From the NCBI GenBank assembly GCA_013076295.1, contig RQOL01000521.1, forward strand, positions 124,001 through 188,000: a stretch of 64,000 nucleotides of DNA, read 5' to 3'. This DNA is from Sanderia malayensis (Eukaryota; Cnidaria; Scyphozoa; Semaeostomeae; Pelagiidae). Position 1 is the stretch's first letter. Each line of letters begins with the position of its first letter. This document shows positions 53,301 through 63,848 of the stretch, piece by piece. The notes below the pieces were generated by a model. It searched no databases. It was not told the origin of the DNA and was given only the letters and a program-made list of their open reading frames with translations. The position numbers were made by a program, and so were the translations under genes.

Positions 53301-55300
53301 TCCCATCTTCTCTTGACTGCCCAGTTTTAACGACTTCCCACTTTTTCTTCACTTCCCACTTTTTCTTTACTTCCCACCTTCTCTTGACTGCCCAGTTTTA
53401 ATGACTTGCCACTTTTGCTTGATTTCCCACTTTTTCTTGACTGCCCAGTTTTTCTTGACTTCCAACATTTGATGACTTCCCACTTTCGGTGACTTCCCAC
53501 TTTTGATGACTTCCCATTTTTTCCTGACTTTCCACTTTTTCTTTACTTCTCATCTTCTTATGACTGCCCAGTTTTGATGGCTTCCCACTTCTTCTTAACT
53601 TCCCATTTTCTCTTCACTTCCCACATTTGATGACTTCCCACTTTTCATGACTTCCCACTTTTTCTTCACTTCCCACTTTTTCTTGACTTCCTATTTTTTC
53701 TTCACTGCCCACTTTTAAAGAGTTCCCACTTTTTCTTGATTTCCCACTTTTTCTTCACTTCCCACTTTTTCTTGACTTCCCACATTTGATGACTTCCCAC
53801 TTTTCATGACCTCCCACTTTTCATGACTTCCCACTTTTCATGACTTCCCACTTTCAGTGACTTCCCACTTTTGATGACTTCCCACGTTTTCTTGTTTTCC
53901 CACTTTTGATGACTTCCCACTTTTCATGACTTCCCACTTTTGATGACTTCCCACTTTCGGTGACTTCCCACTTTTGATGACTTCCCACTTTTGATGACCT
54001 CCCACTTTTTCTTCCTTTCCCACTTTTGATGACCTCCCACTTTTCATGACTTCCCACTTTTGATGATTTCCACGTTAGGTGACTTCAAACTTTGGTAACT
54101 TCCAAAGTTTTCTTCACTTCCTACTTTTTCTTGACCTCCCATTTTTTATTCACTGCCCACTATTGAAGAGTTCCCACTTTTTCTTGACTTCCCATATTTT
54201 CTTGACTTTCCACTTTTTATTTATTTCCCATTTTCTCTTGACTGGCCTCTTTTGATGACTTCCCACTTTTGATGACCTCCAATTTTTCGTGATTTCCCAC
54301 GTTTGATGACTTCCAACTTTTGATGACTTCCCACTTATTCTTAAAGTCCCATTTTTGGTGACTTCCCACTTGACTTCCCACATTTGATGACTTCCCACTT
54401 TTCATGACTTCCCACTTTTTTTTGTTTTCCCACTTTTGATGACCTCCCACTTTTCATGACTTCCCACTTTTGATGACTTCCACGTTAGGTGACTTCCAAC
54501 TTTGGTAACTTCCAAAGTTTTCCTCACTTCCCCTATTTTCTTGACTTCCCACTTTTTCTTGACTTCCCACTTTTGATGATTTTCAACTTTTGATGGCTTC
54601 CCATTTCTTCTTGACTTCCCATTTTTTCTTGACTTCCCACATTTGATGACTTCCCACTGTTCATGACTTCCCACTTTTTCTTAACTTCCCACTTTTGATG
54701 AGTCCCAATTTTGATGACTTCCCACTTTAATGACTTCCCACTTTTTCTTCACTTCCCACTTTTTCTTTACTTCCCACCTTCTCTTGACTGCCCAGTTTTA
54801 ATGACTTGCCACTTTTGCTTGATTTCCCACTTTTTCTTGACTGCCCATTTTTTTTTGACTTCCTACATTTGATGACTTCCCACTTTCGGTGACTTCCCAC
54901 TTTAATGACATCCCACTTTTTCTTGACTTTCCACTTTTTCTCTACTTCTCATCTTCTCTTGACCGCCCAGTTTTAATGACTTCGCACTTTTTCTTGATTT
55001 CCCATTTTTTCTTCACTTCCCACTTTTTCTTGACTTCCCACTTTTGATGACTTTCCACGTTTCCTTGACTTTCCACTTTATCTTTACTTGCCCCTTTTTC
55101 TTTATTTCCCACTTTAATGACTTCCAACTTTTGATGACTTCCCACTTTTTCTTGAAATCCCATTTTTTGTGACTTCTTACTTTTCATGAGTTCCCACTCT
55201 TTGTTCACTACCCACTTTTTCTCTACTTCCCATCTCCTCTTGACTGCCCAGTTTTAATGACTTCCAACTTTTGCTTGATTTCCCACTTTTTCTTGACTTC
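53300..55300 (+). repeat. Rearranged third copy of the 3.5-kb unit
   Basis: Positions 54150-54680 match 49012-49540 at an offset of 5,138 bp and 52414-52940 at about 1,737 bp. Positions 54942-55208 carry the CTTGACCGCCCAG block seen near 133, 6847 and 49820. The copy is shorter than its neighbours because of internal jumps near 53300 and 53570. Confidence 0.78.
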
Positions 55301-55558
55301 CCACTTTTTCTTGACTTCCCACTTTTGATGATTTTCAACTTTTTCTTGACTTTCTACTCTATCTTGACTTCCCACTTTTCATGACTTCCCACTTTTGATA
55401 ACTTCCCACTTTCGGTGACCTCCCACTTTTGGTGACTTCCCACTTTCGATGACTTCCCACTTTTTCTTGTTCTTCAACTTTAATGAATTCCCACTTTTGA
55501 TGACCTTCCACTTTTCATGAATTCCCCACTTTTGATGACTTCCACGTTAGGTGACTTC

Positions 55559-55582
55559 AAACTTTTGTAACTTCCAAAGTTT
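55559..55582. repeat. Hairpin cassette with one arm changed
   Basis: The left arm reads AAACTTTTG (55559-55567, G to T at arm position 8) and the right arm keeps CCAAAGTTT (55574-55582). One pair is therefore broken. This copy is the closest relative of the doubly changed copy at 63825-63848. Confidence 0.85.
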
Positions 55583-57018
55583 TCTCCACTTCCCACTTTT
55601 TCTTGACTTCCCATTTTTTCTTCACTGCCCAATTTAAGGACTTCCCACTTTTTCTTCATTTCCCACTTTTGATTATTACCAATTTTGATGACTTGCCACT
55701 TTTGATGACCTCCCACTGTCTGTGACCTCCCACTTTTGATGACTTCCCACTTTTTTTTGTTTTCCCACTTTTGATGACCTCCCACTTTTCATGACTTCCC
55801 ACTTTTGATGACTTCCACGTTAGGTGACTTCCAACTTTACTAACTTCCAAAGTCTTCTTCACTTCCCCCTTTTTCTTGACTTCCCATTTTTTCTTCACTG
55901 CCCACTTTTAAGGACCTCCCACTTTTTCTTCATTTCCCACTTTTGATTATTACCAATTTTGATGACTTGCCACTTTTGATGACCTCCCACTTTTGGTGAC
56001 TTCCAACTTTTGATGACTTCCCACTGTTTATTGTTTTCCCACTTTTGATGACTTCCCACTTTCGGCGTCTTCCCACTTTTGATGACTTCCCACTTTTTCT
56101 TGACTTTCAATTTTTTCTTTACTTCTCATCTTCTTATGACTGCCCTGTTTTGATGGCTTCCCACTTCTTCTTAACTTCCCATTTTTTCCCCTCTTCCCAC
56201 ATTTGATGGCTTCCCACTTTTCATGACTTCCCACTTTTTCTTTACTTCCCACTTTTGATGATTACCAATTTCGATGACTTCCCCCTTTTGATGACCTCCC
56301 ACTTTTGGTGACTTCCACTTTCGATCACTTCCCACTTTTTCTTGTTTTCCCACATTAATGAATTCCAACTTTTGATGACTTCCCACTTTTTCTTAAAATC
56401 CCATTTTTGGTGACCTCCCACTTTTCATGACTTCCCGCTTCTTCTTCACTTCCCACTTTTTCCTTATTTCCAATCTTTTCTTGACTGCCCAGTTTTAATG
56501 ACTTCCCACTTTTGCTTGATTTCCCACTTTTCGTGACTCCCCACTTCTTCTTGACTTCCCACATTTGCTGACTTTCCTCTTTTCATGACTTCCCAGTTTT
56601 CATGACTTCCCACTTTTGATAACTTCCAACTTTCCGTGACTTCCCACTTTTGATGACTTTCCACTTTTTCTTGTTTTCCCGCTTTTGATGACCTCATACG
56701 TTTCATGACTTCCAACCTTGGATGACTTCCACGTTAGGTGAGTTCAAACATTGGTAAGTTCCAAAGTTTTCTTCACTTCCCCCTTTTTCTTCACGTCCCA
56801 TTTTTTCTTCACTGCCCACTTTTAAGGACCTCCCACTTTTTCTTCATTTCCCACTTTTGATTATTACCAATTTTGATGACTTGCCACTTTTGATGACCTC
56901 CCACTTTCGGTGACTTCCCACTTTTGATGACTTCCTACTTTTTCTTGTTTTCCCACTTTTGATGACCTCCCACTTTTCATGACTTCCCACTTTTGATGAC
57001 TTCCACGTTAGGTGACTT

Positions 57019-57060
57019 CAAACTTTGGCAAGTTCCAAAGTTCAAACTTTGGCAAGTTCC
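57019..57060. repeat. Hairpin cassette with an out-of-register 24-bp duplication
   Basis: AAACTTTGG occurs at 57020-57028 and again at 57044-57052, each followed by CAAGTT. The repeat period here is 24 bp, which is not a monomer length. The first left arm pairs with CCAAAGTT (57035-57042). The second left arm is followed by an ordinary CCACTTTTGG monomer and does not pair fully. Confidence 0.88.
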
Positions 57061-57737
57061 ACTTTTGGTGACTTCCCACTTTTTCTTCTTTTCCCACTTT
57101 TTCTTGACTTCCCACTTTAATGACTTCCAACTTTTGATGACTTCCCACTTTTTCTTGAAATCCCGTTTTGGGTGACTTCCCACTTTTCATGAGTTCCCAC
57201 TTTTTCTTCACTTAACACTTTTTCTTTACGTCCCATCTTCTCTTGACTGCCCAGTTTTAATGACTGCCCACTATTGCTTCATTTCCCACTTTTGATAACT
57301 TCCCACTTTCGGTGACTTCCCACTTTTGATGACTTCCCACTTTTTCTTGTTTTCCCACTTTTGATGACCTCCCACTTTTCATGACTTCCCACTTTTGATG
57401 ATTTCCACGTTAGGTGACTTCAAACTTTGGTAACTTCCAAAGTTTTCTTCACTTCCCACTTTTTCTTGACTTCCGGTTTTTTCTTCACTGCCTACTATTA
57501 AAGAGTTCCCACTTTTTCTTGATTTCCCACTTTTTCTTCACTTCCCACTTTTTCTTGACTTCCCACTTTTCCTTCACTTTCCACTCTATCTTTATTTCCC
57601 ACTTTTGATGATTCCCATTTTTGGTGACATCCACGTTAGGTGACTTCAAACTTTGGTAACTTCCAAAGTCTTCTTCACTTCCCCCTTTTTCTTGACTTCC
57701 CATTTTTTCTTCACTGCCCTCTTTTAGGGACTTCCCA

Positions 57738-58325
57738 CTTTTTCTTGATTTCCCACTTTTGATGACTTCCCACTTTCGGCGTCTTCCCACTTTTGATGAC
57801 TTCCCACATTTTCTTGACTTTGAATTTTTTCTTTACTTCTCATCTTCTTATGACTGCCCAGTTTTGGTGGCTTCCCACTTCTTCTTAACTTCCCACTTTT
57901 GATGATTACAAGTTTCGATGACTTCCCACTTTTGATGACCTCCCACTTTTAATGACTTCCACTTTCGATCACTTCCCACTTTTTCTTGTTTTCCCACTTT
58001 AATGAATTCCAACTTTTGGGGACTTCCCACTTTTTCTTGATTTCCCACTTTTGATGACTTCCCACTTTTGGCGTCTTCCCACTTTTGATGACTTCCCACT
58101 TTTTCTTGACTTTGAATTTTTTCTTTACTTCTCATCTTCTTATGACTGCCCAGTTTTGGTGGCTTCCCACTTCTTCTTAACTTCCCACTTTTGATGATTA
58201 CAAGTTTCGATGACTTCCCACTTTTGATGACCTCCCACTTTTGATGACTTCCACTTTCGATCACTTCCCACTTTTTCTTGTTTTCCCACTTTAATGAATT
58301 CCAACTTTTGATGACTTCCCACTTT
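57738..58325 (+). repeat. 292-bp tandem duplication
   Basis: The segment beginning near 57738 repeats at 58030. The rare string CCCAGTTTTGGTGGCTTCCC lies 292 bp apart (after TATGACTGCC at 57849 and 58141), and the unusual GATGATTACAAGTTTCGATG follows in both. A GGGGACTTCCC variant marks the junction near 58018. Confidence 0.87.
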
Positions 58326-58639
58326 TTCTTAAAATCCCATTTTTGGTGACCTCCCACTTTTCATGACTTCCCGCTTCTTCTTCACTTCCCACTTTTTCTT
58401 TATTTCCAATCTTTTCTTGACTGCCCAGTTTTAATGACTTCCCACTTTTTCTTGAGTTTCCACTTTTTCTTTACTTCTCATCTTCTCTTGACTGCCCAGT
58501 TTTAATGACTTCCCACTTTTTCTTGATTTCCGACTTTTTCTTCACTTCCCACTTTTTCCTGACTTCCCACTTTTGATGATTCCCATTTTTGGTGACTTCC
58601 CACTTTTTATGAGTTCCTACTTTTTCTTGACTTCCACAT

Positions 58640-60975
58640 TTGCTGACTTTCCACTTTTCATGACTTCCCAGTTTTCATGACTTCCCACTTTTGATAACTT
58701 CCCATTTTCGGGGACTTCCCACTTTTGATGACTTCCCACTTTTTCTTGTTTTCCCACTTTTGATGACCTCCTACGTTTCATGACTTCCCACTTTTGATGA
58801 CTTCCACGTTAGGTGACTTCAAACATTGGTAAGTTCCAAAGTTTTCTTCACTTCCCCCTTTTTCTTCACGTCCCATTTTTTCTTCACTGCCCACTTTTAA
58901 GGACCTCCCACTTTTTCCTCATTTCCCACTTTTGATTATTACCATTTTTGATGACTTGCCACATTTGATGACCTCCCACTTTCGGTGACTTCCCACTTTT
59001 GATGACTTCCCACTTTTTATTGTTTTCCCACTTTTGATGACCTCCCACTTTTCATGACTTCCACTTTTGATGACTTCCACGTTAGGTGACTTCAAACTTG
59101 GTAACTTCTAAAGTTTTCTTCACTTCCCACTTTTTCTTGACTTCCCATTTTTTCTTCACTTCCCACTTTTGATGACCTCCCACTTTTGGTGACTTCCACT
59201 TTCGATCACTTACCACTTTTTTTTGTTTTCCCACTTTAATGAATTCCAACTTTGGATGACATCCAACTTTTTCTTAAAATCCATTTTTGGAGACTTCCCA
59301 CTTGACTTCCCATTGATGACTTCCAACTTTCGGTGACCTCCCACTTTAGATGACTTCTGACTTTTTCTTGTTTTCCCATTTTTGATGACTTCCCACTTTT
59401 CATGACTTCCCACTTTTGATGACTTCCACGTTAGGTGACTTCATTTTTTGGTAACTTCCAAAGTTTTCCTCACTTCCCTATATTCTTGACTTCCCATTTT
59501 TTCTTCACTGCCCTTTTAAGGACTTCCCACTTTTTCTTCATTTCCCACTTTTGATTATTACCAATTTGATGACTTGCCACTTTGATGACCTCCCACTTTC
59601 GGTGAATTCCCACTTTTGATGACTTCCCACTTTTTATTGTTTTCCCACTTTTGATGACCTCCCATATTTGGTGACTTCCACGTTAGGTGAATTCAAACTT
59701 TGGTAAATTCCAAAGTTTTCTTGACTTCCCCCTTTTTCTTGACTTCCCATTTTTTCTTCACTGCCTCTTTTAAGGACTTCCCACTTTTTCTTGATTTCCC
59801 ACTTTTGATGACTTCCCACTTTCGGCGTCTTCTCACTTTTGATGACCTCCCACTTTTCTTGACTTTCCACTTTTTCTTTACCTCTCATCTGCTTATGATT
59901 GCCCAGTTTTGATGGCTTCCGCTTCTTCTTAACTTCCCATTTTTTCTTCACTTCCCATTTGATGACTTCCCACTTTTCATGACTTCCCACTTTTTCTTTA
60001 CTTCCCACTTTGATGATTACCAATTTCGATGACTTCCCACTTTTGATGACCTCCCACTTTTGGTGACTTCCACTTTCGATCACTTCCCACTTTTTTGTTT
60101 TCCCACTTTAATGAATTCCAACTTTTGATGACTTCTCACTTTTTCTTAAAATCCCATTTTTGGTGACCCCCACTTTTTCATGACTTCCCACTTCTTCTTC
60201 ACTTCCCACTTTTTCTTTACTTCCAATCTTCTCTTGAAGGCCCAGTTTTAATGACTTCCCACTTTTGCTTGATTTCCCACTTTTTGTGACTCCCCACTTT
60301 TTCTTGACTTCCCACTTTTCATGACTTCCCACTTTTCATGACTTCCCATTTTTTGTGACTTCCCATATTATGACTTCCCACTTTTCATGACTTCCCACTT
60401 TTCATGACTTCCCACTTTTGATAACTTCCCACTTTAGATGACTTCCTACTTTTTCTTGACTTCCACATTTGCTGACTTTCCACTTTTCATGACTTCCAGT
60501 TTTCATGACTTCCACTTTGATAACTTCCCATTTTCGGGGACTTCACTTTTGATGACTTCCCACTTTTTCTTGTTTTCCCACTTTTGATGACCTCCTACGT
60601 TTCATGACTTCCCACTTTTGATGACTTCCACGTTTGGTGACTTCAAACATTGGTAAGTTCCAAAGTTTTCTTCACTTCCCCCTTTTTCTTCACGTCCCTT
60701 TTTTTCTTCACTGCCCACTTTTAAGGACCTCCACTTTTTCCTCATTTCCCACTTTTGATTATTACCAATTTTGATGACTGCCACATTTGATGACCTCCCA
60801 CTTTCGGTGACTTCTTTTGATGACTTCCCACTTTTTATTGTTTTCCCACTTTTGATGACCTCCCACTTTTCATGACTTCCCACTTTTGATGACTTCCACG
60901 TTAGGTGACTTCAAACTTTGGTAACTTCTAAAGTTTTCTTCACTTCCCACTTTTTCTTGACTTCCCATTTTTTCT
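58640..60975 (+). repeat. Pair of 0.5-kb segments 1.82 kb apart
   Basis: Positions 58640-59150 and 60455-60975 share a CATTTTCGGGGACTTC variant, CTCCTACGTTTCATGAC, the mutated cassette arm AAACATTGG and the later AACTTCTAAAG arm variant. The right copy has several one-base losses (CCAGTTTTC and CTTTGATAAC near 60496-60520). Confidence 0.8.
59080..60900 (+). other. Fourth segment with homopolymer contractions
   Basis: Runs are repeatedly one base short compared with 62.1-63.4 kb and 58.6-59.1 kb: AAACTTGG near 59094, CCATTGATGAC for CCCACATTTGATGAC near 59311, CCAATTTGATG near 59561 and CTTCTTTTGATGAC near 60810. The pattern matches the contracted segments between 32.6 and 37.6 kb. Confidence 0.62.
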
Positions 60976-63410
60976 TCACTGCCCACTATTAAAGAGTTCC
61001 CACTTTTTCTTGATTTCCCACTTTTTCTTCACTTCCCACTTTTTCTTGACTTCCCACTTTTCCTTCACTTTCCACTCTATCTTTATTTCCCACTTTTGAT
61101 GATTCCCATTTTTGGTGACTTCCACGTTAGGTGACTTCAAACTTTGGTAACTTCCAAGGTTTTCTTCACTTCCCCCTTTTTCTTGACTTCCCATTTTTTC
61201 TTCACTGCCCTCTTTTAAGGACTTCCCACTTTTTCTTGATTTCCCACTTTTGATGACTTCCCACTTTCGGCGTCTTCCCACTTTTGATGACTTCCCACTT
61301 TTTCTTGAGTTTCCACTTTTTCTTTACTTCTCATCTTCTTATGACTTCCCAGTTTTGATGGCTTCCCACTTCTTCTTAACTTCCCATTTTTTCTTCACTT
61401 CCCACATTTGATGACTTCCCACTTTTCATGACTTCCCACTTTTTCTTCATTTCCCACTTTTGATTATTACCAATTTTGATGACTTGGAACTTTTGATGAC
61501 CTCCCACTTTCGGTGACTTCCCACTTTTGATGACTTCCCACTTTTTATTGTTTTCCCACTTTTGATGACCTCCCACTTTTCATGACTTCCCACTTTTGAT
61601 GACTTCCACGTTAGGTGACTTCAAACTTTGGTAACTTCCAAAGTTTTCTTCACTTCCCACTTTTTCTTGACTTCCCATTTTTTCTTCACTGCCCACTATT
61701 AAAAAGTTCCCACTTTTTCTTGATTTCCACTTTTTCCTCACTTCCCACTTTTTCTTGACTTTCCACTTTTCCTTCACTTTCCACTCTATCTTTATTTCCC
61801 ACTTTTGATGTTTCCCATTTTTGGTGACTTCCACGTTAGGTGACTTCAAACTTTGGTAACTTCCAAAGTTTTCTTCACTTCCCCCTTTTTCTTGACTTTC
61901 CATTTTTTCTTCACTGCCCTCTTTTAAGGACTTCCCACTTTTTCTTGATTTCCCACTTTTGATGACTTCCCACTTTCAGCGTCTTCCCACTTTTGATGAC
62001 TTCCCACTTTTTCTTGACTTTCCACTTTTTCTATAGTTCTCATCTTCTTATGACTGCCCAGTTTTGATGGCTTCCCACTTCTTCTTAACTTCCCATTTTT
62101 TCTTCACTTCCCACTTTTGATGACCTCCCACTTTTGGTGACTTCCACTTTCGATCACTTACCACTTTTTTTTGTTTTCCCACTTTAATGAATTCCAACTT
62201 TGGATGACATCCAACTTTTTCTTAAAATCCCATTTTTGGAGACTTCCCACTTGAATTCCCACATTTGATGACTTCCAACTTTCGGTGACCTCCCACTTTA
62301 GATGACTTCTGACTTTTTCTTGTTTTCCCATTTTTGATGACTTCCCACTTTTCATGACTTCCCACTTTTGATGACTTCCACGTTAGGTGACTTCATTTTT
62401 TGGTAACTTCCAAAGTTTTCCTCACTTCCCCTATATTCTTGACTTCCCATTTTTTCTTCACTGCCCACTTTTAAGGACTTCCCACTTTTTCTTCATTTCC
62501 CACTTTTGATTATTACCAATTTTGATGACTTGCCACTTTTGATGACCTCCCACTTTCGGTGAATTCCCACTTTTGATGACTTCCCACTTTTTATTGTTTT
62601 CCCACTTTTGATGACCTCCCATATTTGGTGACTTCCACGTTAGGTGAATTCAAACTTTGGTAAATTCCAAAGTTTTCTTGACTTCCCCCTTTTTCTTGAC
62701 TTCCCATTTTTTCTTCACTGCCCTCTTTTAAGGACTTCCCACTTTTTCTTGATTTCCCACTTTTGATGACTTCCCACTTTCGGCGTCTTCTCACTTTTGA
62801 TGACCTCCCACTTTTTCTTGACTTTCCACTTTTTCTTTACCTCTCATCTGCTTATGATTGCCCAGTTTTGATGGCTTCCCGCTTCTTCTTAACTTCCCAT
62901 TTTTTCTTCACTTCCCACATTTGATGACTTCCCACTTTTCATGACTTCCCACTTTTTCTTTACTTCCCACTTTTGATGATTACCAATTTCGATGACTTCC
63001 CACTTTTGATGACCTCCCACTTTTGGTGACTTCCACTTTCGATCACTTCCCACTTTTTCTTGTTTTCCCACTTTAATGAATTCCAACTTTTGATGACTTC
63101 TCACTTTTTCTTAAAATCCCATTTTTGGTGACCCCCCACTTTTCATGACTTCCCACTTCTTCTTCACTTCCCACTTTTTCTTTACTTCCAATCTTCTCTT
63201 GAAGGCCCAGTTTTAATGACTTCCCACTTTTGCTTGATTTCCCACTTTTTGTGACTCCCCACTTTTTCTTGACTTCCCACTTTTCATGACTTCCCACTTT
63301 TCATGACTTCCCATTTTTTGTGACTTCCCATATTTGATGACTTCCCACTTTTCATGACTTCCCACTTTTCATGACTTCCCACTTTTGATAACTTCCCACT
63401 TTAGATGACT
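59150..63410 (+). repeat. Pair of 1.3-kb segments ~2.95 kb apart
   Basis: Positions 59150-60440 align to 62095-63410. The offset rises from 2,948 to 2,965 bp because the left copy has lost single bases. Shared rare variants include GGAGACTTCCCACTTGA near 59288 and 62239, a cassette reading CTTCATTTTTTGG near 59439 and 62391, CCATATTTGGTGAC near 59662 and 62619, and CTTGAAGGCCCAG near 60233 and 63198. Confidence 0.85.
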
Positions 63411-63824
63411 TCCCACTTTTTCTTGCTTTCCCATTTTTGATGACTTTCCACTTTTCATGACTCCCCACTTTTGATGACTTTCACGTTAGGTGACTTCAAA
63501 CTTTGGTAACTTCCAAAGTTTTCCTCACTTCCCCCTTTTTCTTGACTTCACATTTTTACTTCACTGCCCACTTTTAAAGACTTCCCGCTTTTTTTTGATT
63601 TCCCACTTTTGCTTGAGCTCCCACTTTTTCTTTACTTCCCACTGTTGATTATTACCAATTTTGATGACTTGCCACTTTTTATGACCTCCCACTTTTGGTG
63701 ACTTCCCACTTTCGATGACTTCCCACTTTTTCTTGTTCTCCAACTTTAATGAATTCCCACTTTTGATGACCTCCCACTTTTCATGAATTCCCCACTTTTG
63801 ATGACTTCCACGTTAGGTGACTTC

Positions 63825-63848
63825 AAACTTTTGTAAGTTCAAAAGTTT
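63825..63848. repeat. Hairpin cassette with matched changes in both arms
   Basis: Left arm AAACTTTTG (63825-63833), loop TAAGTT, right arm CAAAAGTTT (63840-63848). Each arm differs from the canonical form by one base at facing positions, so the G-C pair is replaced by T-A and the 9-bp stem stays perfect. Confidence 0.88.

Larger units (their letters stand above)
55300..57740 (+). repeat. Diverged right-hand satellite block
   Basis: The monomers here are the same type but carry more private variants (for example CTCATACGTTTCATGAC near 56694 and CCCGTTTTGGG near 57163). I found no near-identical partner longer than a few hundred bases within the window, apart from 55480-55700, which resembles 63730-64000. 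Nothing non-satellite is present. Confidence 0.7.

Noticed and set aside
57848..58357. Longest minus-strand frame (169 codons) as a possible repeat-protein gene
   Set aside because: It spans the 292-bp duplication, and its length results from two copies lacking the usual stop-bearing variants. Its composition is the same as all other satellite frames.
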